This document shows, one piece after another, positions 33,429 to 42,139 of a DNA stretch of 43,295 nt. The DNA is from an uncultured Myxococcales bacterium (GTDB lineage: Bacteria; Myxococcota; Myxococcia; Myxococcales; Myxococcaceae): assembly GCA_903911905.1 (NCBI GenBank), contig CAIWFK010000632.1, forward strand, positions 1-43,295, given 5' to 3'. The position numbers were made by a program, and so were the translations under genes. Within the stretch, counting starts at the first letter, position 1. Each line of letters starts with the position of its first letter. The notes beneath the pieces are model-generated. The model was given only the letters and a program-made list of their open reading frames with translations. It was not told where the DNA came from and did not search any database.

Positions 33429-33725
33429 TCAGTCCTTGAGGAGGTGCTTGTTGTACTTCGCGGTCAGCTCGAACATCGTGATCGACTTCTTGCCGATGAC
33501 CGCGGCGAGCTTCTCGTCGGGGTTGATCTGGCGCTTGTTCTTCTTGTCCTGCAGACCGTGCTTCTTGATGTAGTCCCAGATCTTCTTGGCCGCTTCGAAG
33601 CGGGCAAGAGGCTTGGTCCCGACGATCTCGGCAAGCTCGGGCGACGGGTTCAGCGGCTTGGCAAAAGCGGCGTTGACAGTGCGCTTCGCTCCAGACTTCT
33701 TCGCAGCAGGCTTCTTCGCGGCCAT
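33429..33725 (-). CDS. SWIB/MDM2-domain protein with basic N-terminus
   Basis: 98 residues: a Lys/Ala-rich N-terminus (MAAKKPAAKKSGAKRT) and a SWIB domain, AFAKPLNPSPELAEIVGTKP, ARFEAAKKIWDYIKKHGLQD, KNKRQINPDEKLAAVIGKKS, ITMFELTAKYNKHLLKD. SWIB domains are found in eukaryotic chromatin remodelling factors and in bacteria (chlamydiae, myxobacteria and others) as small DNA-associated proteins. The basic tail suggests nucleoid binding. Transcribed alone; its start precedes the SDR gene by 146 bases in the divergent direction. Confidence 0.93.
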   Translation of the reverse strand: MAAKKPAAKKSGAKRTVNAAFAKPLNPSPELAEIVGTKPLARFEAAKKIWDYIKKHGLQDKKNKRQINPDEKLAAVIGKKSITMFELTAKYNKHLLKD

Positions 33726-33871
33726 TCGGTGTGTGTCTCCTCCCCTCCCGGGGACGTTGCATGCGGTTTTTCAACTCGGCTCTTTGGGGGAACCGGACGA
33801 CGGGAAGTAGCACCGTCCCCTCAGGAAAAACAGGGTTTCGGTGAAATTTTCGAGCGAGACTGGCTTCCACC

Positions 33872-34852
33872 ATGACCCGAAGCATGCTCATCACCGGCGC
33901 GAACGGCTTCCTCGGCGGCCACCTGGCGCGCGCGCTCGTCGCTCGCGGCGACACGGTTCGAAGCCTGGTGCGACCCGGCTCGGACCACAGCGCGCTGGCT
34001 GGCCTCGAACACACCATCGTCGAGGGAGACGTCACCCGCCCCGACACGCTTGGCCCCGCGCTCGAGGGCGTCGACACCGTCTTCCACCTGGCCGGCATTC
34101 GTCGCGCCACCAGCCGTGACGACTTCATTCGCGTCAACGCCGGCGGCACGCAGTTGACCTGCGAGGCGATGGTGAAGGCGGGCGCGCGCACGCTCGTGCT
34201 CTGCGGGTCGCTCGCGGCGTCGGGGCCCTCGACCGCCGAGCGCCCGCGCGTCGAAGACGACCCGTTCGCGCCCGAGGAATGGTACGGCGAATCGAAGGCC
34301 GAGGCCGAGCGCATCGCCTTCTCGTTCGGCGACCGCCTGCGCGTCACCTCGTGTCGCCCCTCGCGCATCATGGGCCCGGGCGACCACGAGAACCTCACCT
34401 TCTTCAAGTTGGTCAAGCGCGGCATCGTGTTGCGAATCGGCGGGGCCGAGCGGCGCCTGTCGATGGTCGACGTCGACGACGTGGTGGCGATGCTGCTGTT
34501 GCAGGCCGACCGGCCCGAGGCCATCGGCCAGGCGTTCTTCTGTGCGTCGGAACAGGCCACCACCGTGCAGGCGATGATGGAGATGATCGCCGACGCGCTG
34601 GGCCTGCGCGCCCGCACGCTCTACCTGCCCGAGCGCGTGCTCTCGGCGGCCGGCGCCCTGGCCGACGTCATTTCCGACCGCACCGGCCGCAAGCTGCCGC
34701 TCAACCGCAAGCTCGCCCGCCAGTTGCTCGCGCCCGGTTGGGTGTGCAGCATCGAGAAGGCGAAGCGGTCGTTGGGCTACGCGCCCACGCGCAGCCTGCG
34801 CGAGTCCATCGACCGCAGCGCGAAGAGCTACGTCGAGCTCGGCTGGCTCTGA
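33872..34852 (+). CDS. Extended SDR (NAD-dependent epimerase/dehydratase family)
   Basis: An N-terminal Rossmann motif TGANGFLGGHLARALVARG, then VFHLAGIRRATSRDDF, a Ser in LVLCGSLAASGPS, and the YxxxK catalytic pair in WYGESKAEAERIAF, followed by CRPSRIMGPGDHENL. Extended SDRs act on nucleotide sugars, sterols or polyketides; this one is closest in look to the dihydroflavonol-4-reductase/3-beta-hydroxysteroid group. The substrate cannot be read from sequence. Length 326. The 3' end overlaps that of the convergent MDR gene by 25 bases. Confidence 0.9.
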   Translation: MTRSMLITGANGFLGGHLARALVARGDTVRSLVRPGSDHSALAGLEHTIVEGDVTRPDTLGPALEGVDTVFHLAGIRRATSRDDFIRVNAGGTQLTCEAMVKAGARTLVLCGSLAASGPSTAERPRVEDDPFAPEEWYGESKAEAERIAFSFGDRLRVTSCRPSRIMGPGDHENLTFFKLVKRGIVLRIGGAERRLSMVDVDDVVAMLLLQADRPEAIGQAFFCASEQATTVQAMMEMIADALGLRARTLYLPERVLSAAGALADVISDRTGRKLPLNRKLARQLLAPGWVCSIEKAKRSLGYAPTRSLRESIDRSAKSYVELGWL

Positions 34853-35796
34853 GCCACCTCGACCACGATCTTCCCCACCGCACGGCCGCCGATCGACTTC
34901 GCCCACGCCTCGGCGATCCTGGTCAGTGGAAAGGTCGAGTCGATGACGACCTTCAGTTGCCCGCTCTTCCACAGCCGGTCGAGTACGCCCAGGTCGGCCG
35001 CAGTGGGCTTGAGCATCACCATCAGCTCCTTCACCTTCGCCAGCGGGTTGAGCACCTGACGCGCCAACAACCCCGGCGTGATGACCGGAGACGCGTAGCG
35101 CCCGCCGGCCTTGATGAGGGGCAGGTACGGTGACGCGTCGCCGCTGACGCAGTCGAACACCAGGTCGACCGGCGCCAGCCCCGTCAGCGCGTCGGCCTTC
35201 GCGTAATCGACGACCTCCTTCGCGCCCAGGCTGCGCACCAGCTCGACGTTGCGCGCGCTGCACACCCCGATGACGTGGGCGCCGGTGCTGGCGGCGAGCT
35301 GCACCGCGAAGTGCCCCACGCCGCCCGACGCGCCCACCACCAGCACCCGCTGCGTCGCGTTCTTGAGCGGCAACCCCAGCGTGTCGCGCAGCCCCTGCAG
35401 GGCCGTCATGCCCGCCAGGGGCAGCGCGGCGGCGTCGGCGAAGCTCATGCCGTCGGGCATGCGGGTCAACACGTCGAGGCTGACCAACGCGAACTCCGCG
35501 CTCGCGCCCCCCCGCGAGTCCGAGATGCGCGCGTGCACCTTCGTGCCCGGCGGAAATTCGCTCGCCCGACCGCCCGCCTCCACCACCGTGCCCGACACGT
35601 CGTAGCCCGGCACCAGCGGCAGGAACGCCGGCATCAGCAGCCTGAGCTTGCCGCTGCCGCGCTTCCAGTCGATGGGGTTGATGCTGGTCGCTTCGACCTT
35701 CACCAGGACCTCGTCGGTCGACGGAGCAGGGCGGGGCAGTTCACCCAGCTCGAGCACTTCGGGACCGCCGTACCGTCGATAGAGCGCTGTCTTCAT
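34828..35796 (-). CDS. Zinc-free medium-chain reductase (quinone oxidoreductase family)
   Basis: MKTALYRRYGGPEVLELGEL at the ATG at 35796 is the usual opening of NAD(P)-dependent MDR reductases; an ATG 13 codons upstream in the same frame is less likely. ATSINPIDWKRGSG and PGYDVSGTVVEAGG form the catalytic domain, and VGASGGVGHFAVQLAASTGA is the cofactor-binding loop. The zinc-binding Cys residues of alcohol dehydrogenases are absent. Likely activity is NADPH-dependent reduction of quinones or enones. 322 residues. It is divergent from the glutamine amidotransferase gene across 68 bases. Confidence 0.9.
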   Translation of the reverse strand: MKTALYRRYGGPEVLELGELPRPAPSTDEVLVKVEATSINPIDWKRGSGKLRLLMPAFLPLVPGYDVSGTVVEAGGRASEFPPGTKVHARISDSRGGASAEFALVSLDVLTRMPDGMSFADAAALPLAGMTALQGLRDTLGLPLKNATQRVLVVGASGGVGHFAVQLAASTGAHVIGVCSARNVELVRSLGAKEVVDYAKADALTGLAPVDLVFDCVSGDASPYLPLIKAGGRYASPVITPGLLARQVLNPLAKVKELMVMLKPTAADLGVLDRLWKSGQLKVVIDSTFPLTRIAEAWAKSIGGRAVGKIVVEVAQSQPSST

Positions 35797-35864
35797 GACC
35801 TTGTGTGTGCTCGCCGCCCTTCGCGCGCTTGTCAATCGCCCGATTTCGGTTCAAGTGCGCGCCC

Positions 35865-36542
35865 ATGAAGTCCGTGCTCCTGCTCAAGCCCGGCCGCACC
35901 AGCTCACGCGCGGTGCTGGGTGACTACGAGGCGTGGTTCGGCGCCGCGGTCGACGGGCTCGCCCGCCTGACGCCGGTCGAACTGCACGAAGGCGAACGCC
36001 CGCCGCCGCTCGAGGGCTTCGAGGCCGTGATCATGACCGGCTCGCCGCTCTCGGTCCTCGACGCCCACCTCACGCCGTGGATGAAGGACGCCGCCGACTA
36101 CCTGATGACCGCCAGCGCGCGCGTGCCGGTGCTCGGCGTGTGCTTCGGCCATCAGTTGCTGGGCTGGAAGCTGGGCGCCACCGTGCGCCGCAACCCCAAT
36201 GGCCGCGAGCTGGGCACCGTCGACGTTCACCTGCGCGTGCGCGACCCGCTCTTCGCCGAGCTGCCCGACGTGGTGCAGGTGCAGGCCACCCACGACGACG
36301 AAGTGGCCGCGCTCCCCGAGGGCGCCGAGCTGCTGGCCACCAACGAGCACTGCCCCGTGCAGGCCTTCGCGTGGGGGCCGCGCGTACGCGCCGTGCAGTT
36401 CCACCCCGAGATGAACGCCGCGTCCATCGGCTTCTGCCTCGACCACCCCGAGACCCGGGCCGAGCATCGCGCTCGCGCCCGTGCGCTCGAGTCGACGCAT
36501 GGCGCCATCATGCTGCGGAACTTCGTGACCCTCTTTCGCTGA
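35865..36542 (+). CDS. Class I glutamine amidotransferase-like protein
   Basis: 225 residues from ATG 35865, the first Met with a family-like N-terminus (MKSVLLLKPG). The nucleophile Cys93 lies in VLGVCFGHQLLGW, and the His180-x-Glu182 pair is in VQFHPEMNA. EAVIMTGSPLSVLD and ATHDDEVAALPEGAELLATN are typical of the GMP-synthase-like/GATase1 group of stand-alone proteins. It would release ammonia from glutamine or act on a gamma-glutamyl substrate; the partner synthetase is not nearby. An open frame extends 20 codons upstream without motif. Confidence 0.88.
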   Translation: MKSVLLLKPGRTSSRAVLGDYEAWFGAAVDGLARLTPVELHEGERPPPLEGFEAVIMTGSPLSVLDAHLTPWMKDAADYLMTASARVPVLGVCFGHQLLGWKLGATVRRNPNGRELGTVDVHLRVRDPLFAELPDVVQVQATHDDEVAALPEGAELLATNEHCPVQAFAWGPRVRAVQFHPEMNAASIGFCLDHPETRAEHRARARALESTHGAIMLRNFVTLFR

Positions 36543-36630
36543 CGCGCCGCGCCGCGCCGAGATGACGCGGCGTTCCTTTCTTGCGCGAGCGTCGTTGGCC
36601 TCTACTGTGCGCTTCCAGGGTGGTGCGAGC

Positions 36631-37536
36631 GTGCGGGTTTCTTCTCTCATCCTCATGTCGGTGGCGGTCGGCGCCTGCACCGAGAAGCGCTCGTCCGTGC
36701 CCGACGCGGGCGCTCCTGCTTCCACCGCCCGGGCCGCGAAGCCGTCAGCCGACTTCGAGCTCGACCTCACCACCGTGTCGCTCGACCCGCCCGGTCGCTT
36801 CACCGCGGAAGTGGTGCCCAGGAAGGACCCGATGGCGCCCGCGCTCGAGGCGAAGTTCGGCCCCGCTGGCCACGTCTACGACGAGAGCGGTGAACACCCC
36901 GCCACCTGGGAAACGCAGGTCGCCGGTTCGCCCGACACCTCGATGGTGGTGCACGTCACGGCCGACGGCGTGCTGCACCTGGCGGTGGTCGACCAGACCG
37001 ACACCGTGACCGTCTACAGCGGCGCGTGGCCCGAGCTCGCGGTCAGTCGTCTGGTGGCCTTCGCGCTGCCCACCCGGCGCGACGAGTTCGTGGCGTGTCT
37101 GGCCGAAGACTGCACGCTGCCCGGGCACTGCCTCAACGCGCACGCGCAGCAGCGGGCGCGCCAGTGCGTGTGGGTCGCGCCCAACTGCGAAGGCGCGCCG
37201 GGGGCGCTGCTCTCACCGCGCTTCGGGCGGGTCGACCACAAGGCGAAGTCGTTGCTGGCCGAGGTCTACGGCGAGCACCCGCAGTGCCTGCCGTTGGACG
37301 TGGCCGAGCCAAAATGGTCTGCCGACGCGCCGCGCCGCCCCAGCTTCGGCCCCGAGTGGGTGCTGCACGCCGAGCTCGCCGTGCCCGGCTGCGCGCCACC
37401 GACCTGGCAGCGCCTGACCGAGGTGCTCGCGTGGGACCCCGAGAGCACGTCGCACCGCGCGGTGGGGCTCAGCTCGATTCCGCGCTGTCAGCCCGACGGC
37501 TCGGCGCCGCCCAAGTCCACCGCTGCCACGCCGTGA
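36631..37536 (+). CDS. Hypothetical lipoprotein
   Basis: The GTG at 36631 gives VRVSSLILMSVAVGAC, a lipoprotein signal with Cys; an ATG 8 codons later or an ATG upstream at 36562 are other options. The body (about 280 residues) has beta-rich parts (FELDLTTVSLDPPGRFTAEV, TSMVVHVTADGVLHLAVV) and eight or more cysteines late in the chain (CLAEDCTLPGHC, CVWVAPNCEGAPG), suggesting disulphides. I do not recognise a family. It lies between the amidotransferase and glgX, 24 bases before the latter. Confidence 0.75.
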   Translation: MRVSSLILMSVAVGACTEKRSSVPDAGAPASTARAAKPSADFELDLTTVSLDPPGRFTAEVVPRKDPMAPALEAKFGPAGHVYDESGEHPATWETQVAGSPDTSMVVHVTADGVLHLAVVDQTDTVTVYSGAWPELAVSRLVAFALPTRRDEFVACLAEDCTLPGHCLNAHAQQRARQCVWVAPNCEGAPGALLSPRFGRVDHKAKSLLAEVYGEHPQCLPLDVAEPKWSADAPRRPSFGPEWVLHAELAVPGCAPPTWQRLTEVLAWDPESTSHRAVGLSSIPRCQPDGSAPPKSTAATP

Positions 37537-37544
37537 GCGGCTGA

Positions 37545-37550
37545 TACAGT
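37545..37550 (+). promoter_or_regulatory. -10 candidate for glgX
   Basis: TACAGT ends 10 bases before the glgX ATG. It overlaps the region just after the preceding stop; no ribosome site is seen. Confidence 0.35.
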
Positions 37551-37560
37551 CCGCCTCCTG

Positions 37561-39694
37561 ATGCGCGAGCTGACGAGCGAGGTCTGGCCCGGAGTTCCCT
37601 ACCCGCTGGGCGCCACGTGGGACGGCAAGGGCGTCAACTTCGCGCTCTTCTCGGCCAGCGCGTCGTCGGTCGAGGTCTGCATCTTCGATCAGAACGACCC
37701 GATGAAGGAACTGGGCCGCTACCGTCTGCTCGACCAGACCAACCAGGTACACCACGGCTACGTGCCCGGGCTGGCGCCTGGGGCGCTCTACGGCTTTCGC
37801 GTGTCGGGGCCCTGGGCGCCCGAACGCGGCCTGCGCTTCAACCCCCACAAGCTGCTCGTCGACCCCTACGCGCGCGCCATCAGCGGCAAGGTCGACTGGG
37901 CCTTCCCCCTGGTCGGCCACGGCGCCGATGGCCGGCCCGACCCGCGCGACTCCGCCCCCGGCGTGCCCAAGGGCGTGGTGGTGCACGACGACTTCGACTG
38001 GTCGGGCGATCGCCGGCCCGAGGTCATCTGGCGCCGCGCGGTGGTCTACGAGGCCCACGTGAAGGGCCTGACCGCGATGCACCCGGACGTGCCCGAGGCG
38101 CTGCGCGGCACCTATTCTGGCCTCGCGCACCCCAAGGTCATCGAGCACCTGGTCAAGCTGGGCGTCACCAGCGTCGAACTGCTGCCGGTGCACGAGTGCG
38201 CGCCCGAGGGCTTCCTGCTCGAGCGCAAGCTGACCAACTTCTGGGGCTACAACACCCTGGGCTTCTTCGCGCCCGACCAGCGCTTCTCGTCGCAGGGCTC
38301 GCGCGGTGGGCAGGTGCTCGAGTTCAAGGCCATGGTCAAGGCGCTGCACCAGGCCGGCCTCGAGGTGATTCTCGACGTGGTCTACAACCACAGCGCCGAA
38401 GGCAACCAGTTGGGGGCCGACCCTGAGCTTCCGCGGCATCGACGCGCCGACCTACTACTGGCTCGACGAGGGTGACCGCGGCCGCCACGTCGACTTCACC
38501 GGCTGCGGCAATTCGCTCAACGTCGGCCACCCCGCGGTGCTCAAGCTGGTGATGGACTCGCTGCGCTACTGGGTCACCGAGATGCACGTCGACGGCTTCC
38601 GCTTCGACCTCGCCACCACCCTGGCCCGCGCCGGCAACGGCGGCTTCGACGCGCGCAGCGACTTCTTTTCGGCCCTGCATCAGGACCCGGTGCTCTCGCG
38701 CGTCAAGCTCATCGCCGAGCCGTGGGACGTGGGGTTCGAAGGCTACCGCCTGGGCAATTTCCCCCCGCTCTTCGCCGAATGGAACGACCGGTACCGTTCG
38801 ACCGTACGGCGCTTCTGGCGCGGAGATTCGGGCACGCTCGCCGACCTCGGCTTTCGCCTGACCGGCAGCAGCGACTTCTTCAAGCTCTCGGGGCGCCGGC
38901 CCACCGCGTCCGTCAACTACGTGGCCTGCCACGACGGCTTCACCCTGCACGACCTCGTCACCTACTCGCGCAAGCACAACGAGCTCAACGGCGAAGACAA
39001 CCGCGACGGCAGCAACGAGAACCAGTCGGCCAACTGGGGCGACGAGGGCGAGGTCGACGACCCGCAGGTCAACGAGCTGCGCGGGCGCATGGTGCGCAAC
39101 CTGCTCTCGACGCTCTTCCTGTCGGTCGGCACGCCCATGCTGCTGGCCGGCGACGAAATGGGCCGCACCCAGTGGGGCAACAACAACGCGTATTGCCACG
39201 ACAACGAGCTGGGCTGGGTCAACTGGCAGCTCGACGAGCACCAGCGGGCCCTGCTCGAGTTCACGCGACGGTGCATCGCGTTGCGCCACGCCAACCCGGT
39301 GTTGCAACGGCGCAACTTCTTCCTCGGTGAGACGCTCGACGATTCGCGCTTTCGCGACCTGGTGTGGTTTCACCCCAGCGGGCGCGAGCTCGAGCGGGGC
39401 GACTGGGAAAACCCCGAGCTGCGCTGCTTCGGGCTCTTCCTGGGAGGCGACGCCATCGGCGCGCGCGGCCCCACCGGGCAGAAGGTGGTGGGCGAGACGT
39501 TGCTGGTCTACTTCAACGCCCACGCCGAAGCGGTCGAGGTCACCATGCCGCCGAAGTCGTGGGGCGCCGGGTGGGAACTGCTGCTCGAGACCGCCACCGT
39601 CGAGGTGCGCTCGCTGTGCACCGCGTCGACCACGATCACCGTGCCCGCGCGCTCGCTGCTGGCCTTCAAGCTCGACGGGCCGGCCAGAGGTTGA
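37561..39694 (+). CDS. glgX: Glycogen debranching enzyme GlgX, frame broken by one extra G
   Basis: It hydrolyses alpha-1,6 branches of glycogen limit dextrins. An N-terminal CBM48 (GVPYPLGATWDGKGVNFALF) precedes a GH13 core: region I DVVYNHSAEGN, region II with the nucleophile Asp in DGFRFDLATTLAR, region III with the acid/base Glu in LIAEPWDVG, region IV in VACHDGFTLHD, then LAGDEMGRTQWGNNNAYC. The first frame ends at 38475, and the second starts inside the chain near the same point. Removing one G from GGGGG at 38412-38416 restores GNQLG-PTLSFRGIDAPTYYW and gives 710 residues, the normal length. I treat it as one gene. terC follows on the same strand. Confidence 0.88.
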
Positions 39695-39728
39695 CCTGAC
39701 CGCCATGCGCCCGTATTGGTGACCCAAC

Positions 39729-40685
39729 GTGGGCACTCCGGTGTTGTGGGCGTCATTCCTCGCGGGGGTCTTCGTCGTGGTGGCGATCGACCTCTTCGTG
39801 TCGGCCGGCAAGCCCATCACCCCGAAGCTGGCCGCGGTGTGGACCGGCGTGTGGGTCTCGGTGTCGCTGGCCTTCGCCGGCGTGCTCTACGGCCTGGGCG
39901 GCGCTCGGCCCGCAGGCACCTTCCTCACCGCGTGGGTCATCGAATACGCGCTGTCGGTCGACAACCTCTTCGTGTTCCTGGTGGTGTTCTCGTACTTCAA
40001 GGTGCCCAACGCCTCGCAGCACCGGTTGCTGTACTGGGGCATCATCGGCGCGTTCATTCTGCGCGGCACGCTCATCGGCCTCGGCACGCAGTTGGTGTCC
40101 CGCTTCGAATGGCTGCTGTACGTGTTCGGCGCGTTCCTGCTCTACACGGCCTACAAGCTGCTGTTCTCGCGCGGCGACGACGACGAGGTCGACCCTGGCG
40201 CGAACCCGGTCTTGAAGGCGGCGCGGCGCTTCCTGCCCGTGGCCTCGCAGGACCACGGGGCGGCCTTCGTGGTGAGGGAAGCGGGCAAGCTGGTCGTCAC
40301 CCCGCTGTTCCTGGTGCTGCTGGTCGTCGAGACCATGGACCTCTTGTTCGCCCTCGACTCCATCCCCGCGGCGCTGGGCATCAGCAAGGACCCCTTCCTC
40401 GTCTTCTCGGCCAACGCCTGCGCGATTCTGGGCCTGCGCTCGCTCTTCTTCGTCATCAGCGCGCTGATGGACAAGTTCCGCTTCCTCAAAGTCGGGCTGG
40501 GCGTCATTCTCGCGTTCGTGGGGCTCAAGCTCATCGCCGAGACGACCTTCCAGGAATGGACGCTGCAACACGAGACCTGGCTCATCGTGGGCTCGCTGGG
40601 CTTCATCGCCGCCGCCCTCGTGGTGACCATCGCCGCGTCGGTGCTCATCAAGCCCAAAGCCACCCCGGAGAACGGACATGTCTGA
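39729..40685 (+). CDS. TerC/Alx-family membrane transport protein
   Basis: An integral membrane protein of about 318 residues with eight or more hydrophobic segments and conserved acids in them: VVVAIDLFV, TAWVIEYALSVDNLFVFLVV, LVVETMDLLFALDSIPAALG. TerC/Alx proteins export Mn2+ or other metal ions and link to tellurite or alkaline-pH response. The start is GTG at 39729; the gap to glgX is 34 bases, too short for the yybP-ykoY riboswitch known upstream of some terC genes. The end overlaps apaG by eight bases (ATGTCTGA). Confidence 0.92.
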   Translation: MGTPVLWASFLAGVFVVVAIDLFVSAGKPITPKLAAVWTGVWVSVSLAFAGVLYGLGGARPAGTFLTAWVIEYALSVDNLFVFLVVFSYFKVPNASQHRLLYWGIIGAFILRGTLIGLGTQLVSRFEWLLYVFGAFLLYTAYKLLFSRGDDDEVDPGANPVLKAARRFLPVASQDHGAAFVVREAGKLVVTPLFLVLLVVETMDLLFALDSIPAALGISKDPFLVFSANACAILGLRSLFFVISALMDKFRFLKVGLGVILAFVGLKLIAETTFQEWTLQHETWLIVGSLGFIAAALVVTIAASVLIKPKATPENGHV

Positions 40686-41061
40686 CACCACGACCGCCGG
40701 CATTCGGGTGCAGGTCGAAGCCAATTGGTGGGAAGAGCGCTCGCAGGTCGAGGCCGAGCAGTGGGCCTTCACCTACACGGTGACCATCACCAACGTCGGC
40801 ACCGAAGACGCCATGCTGCACAGCCGGCACTGGGTCATCACCGATGCGTCGGGCCACGTCGAAGAAGTGCGCGGTGACGGCGTCATCGGCAAGCAGCCGG
40901 TCATCAAGCCTGGTGAGACCTTCGAGTACACCAGTTGGGCCATGCTGCGTACGCCCTTCGGCACCATGCGCGGTGAGTACTTCATGGAGCGCAATGATGG
41001 TCGTCGCTTCGAGGTGAAGATCGGCGAGTTCGTGCTCACGCAGCCCAACGCGCTGAACTGA
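40678..41061 (+). CDS. apaG: ApaG-domain protein
   Basis: 127 residues: TTAGIRVQVEANWWEERSQV, WAFTYTVTITNVGTEDAMLH, SRHWVITDASGHVEEVRGDG, VIGKQPVIKPGETFEYTSWA, then GTMRGEYFMERNDGRRFEVK, matching ApaG from end to end. ApaG is an Ig-like fold protein; its function in bacteria is unclear (E. coli mutants affect cobalt resistance and Mg2+ efflux), which fits the overlap with the metal exporter-type terC gene. It is translated with terC by the overlap. A short GC hairpin (GCCCCC-TG-GGGGGC, 41068-41081) follows. Confidence 0.95.
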   Translation: MSDTTTAGIRVQVEANWWEERSQVEAEQWAFTYTVTITNVGTEDAMLHSRHWVITDASGHVEEVRGDGVIGKQPVIKPGETFEYTSWAMLRTPFGTMRGEYFMERNDGRRFEVKIGEFVLTQPNALN

Positions 41062-41108
41062 AGCAAAGCCCCCTGGGGGGCGACGCCGTTGGGGAGAGGA
41101 CCGGCTCG

Positions 41109-41969
41109 ATGATCTGCCCCGAGTGTGGAGGTCGCAACGGGCACCTCTTCGGGTGCTCGAAGGTCGACCCGGCGTTCCTCGCGCCGGCACCCGTTGAGTT
41201 CGTGACGGTCGAACCGTTGGCTGGAGTCGACGAGCGCCGGCGACTCCTCGCGTTTCCGCTCGTCTTCGTGGGCGCGTGGTTGCTGGTGAGCACCGACCTG
41301 GGCGGCTTCATCGGGCGCACCTTCTTCGGCATGTGGCTGCACGAGCTAGGGCACGCGGTCGCGTCGTGGCTGTGCGGGCGCTTCGCGGTGCCGCTGCCGT
41401 GGGTGACGTACACCTCGGGCCACAGCTGGCTGGTCGACCTGGCGTGGCTGGGTGGGGTGCCGGCCTTGTTCGTCTTCGGCCGGCGCCGGGGCTCGCGGGT
41501 GTGGCAGGGGCTCGCGGTGGGGCTGGCGGTGCTCGCGGTGCCCGCCCACCTGCTCACGCCCACGCAGCAAGAGGCGTTCTTCACCTTCGCTGGAGAAGGC
41601 GGTGCCATGCTCTTCGGTGCCGCGCTGGCCTCGACCTTCCTGCTGCCGCCCACCGTGAAGCCGCTGCAGGGCGGCCTGCGCCTCGGGTGGCTGGTCATCG
41701 GCGCCATCGCCTGGGCCGACGCGACGCACCTGTGGGTGTTGGCGCGGCGTGACCCGGCGAACCTGCCCTTCGGGCTCGAGAACGGCATGGAGTCGGACGC
41801 GACCAAGCTGGTCGACCGGTTTCACTGGGCCGAAGACGTGATGATTTCGCGCTACCTCAGCCTGGGCGCGGCGTGCCTGGTCGCGGTGCTCGTGGCGTGG
41901 GCCTGGGCTCTTCGGCGCGCGACTATCGCAGCGCCGCCCACGCCAGCGCGGTCCAGACCAGGCCCTTGA
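41109..41969 (+). CDS. Membrane protein with HELGH motif and N-terminal Cys cluster
   Basis: 286 residues with an N-terminal cytoplasmic Cys group (MICPECGGRNGHLFGC), resembling a zinc knuckle. Then come several membrane segments (LLAFPLVFVGAWLLV, WQGLAVGLAVLAVPAHLL, LGWLVIGAIAWADATHLWVL). The first segment pair ends in GMWLHELGHAVASWLCG, an HExxH metal site like those of M50 (site-2-protease) metallopeptidases, but the second M50 motif (NxxPxxxxDG) is not seen, so it may be a relative of unknown activity. AGAGGA precedes the ATG. The end overlaps the antisense 37-residue gene. Confidence 0.75.
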   Translation: MICPECGGRNGHLFGCSKVDPAFLAPAPVEFVTVEPLAGVDERRRLLAFPLVFVGAWLLVSTDLGGFIGRTFFGMWLHELGHAVASWLCGRFAVPLPWVTYTSGHSWLVDLAWLGGVPALFVFGRRRGSRVWQGLAVGLAVLAVPAHLLTPTQQEAFFTFAGEGGAMLFGAALASTFLLPPTVKPLQGGLRLGWLVIGAIAWADATHLWVLARRDPANLPFGLENGMESDATKLVDRFHWAEDVMISRYLSLGAACLVAVLVAWAWALRRATIAAPPTPARSRPGP

Positions 41970-42036
41970 GTGTGAATAACGCGACGGCTCCAAGGCCGAG
42001 GCGCGTGGCGAGCCGGTGGGCGGTGTGGGGCTTCAT
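41923..42036 (-). CDS. Small single-span membrane protein (37 residues)
   Basis: ATG at 42036 to TAG at 41923-41925 codes a basic start (MKPHTAHRLATRLG) and a hydrophobic span (ALFTLKGLVWTALAWAALR). Similar short KGL-W proteins occur after other genes in GC-rich bacteria. It overlaps the 3' end of the HELGH gene by 47 bases on the other strand. GGGGAG is close to the ATG (one base), so translation efficiency is uncertain. Confidence 0.5.
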   Translation of the reverse strand: MKPHTAHRLATRLGLGAVALFTLKGLVWTALAWAALR

Positions 42037-42139
42037 GCTCCCCGGTTTTCAGAGCAGCAATCAGACCAGTCACAACTTCTTGAATTCAGCAGCGCGCGTG
42101 CGGGTCGAGGGGTTCGTTGGGGCATCCGCGACCGCGCGG

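Noticed and set aside
36562-36630. Upstream start for the lipoprotein at 36631
   Set aside because: It would place 23 residues in front of the lipoprotein signal; the GTG start gives a proper signal peptide.
39695-39728. yybP-ykoY riboswitch upstream of terC
   Set aside because: Only 34 bases separate glgX and terC, too short for the motif.
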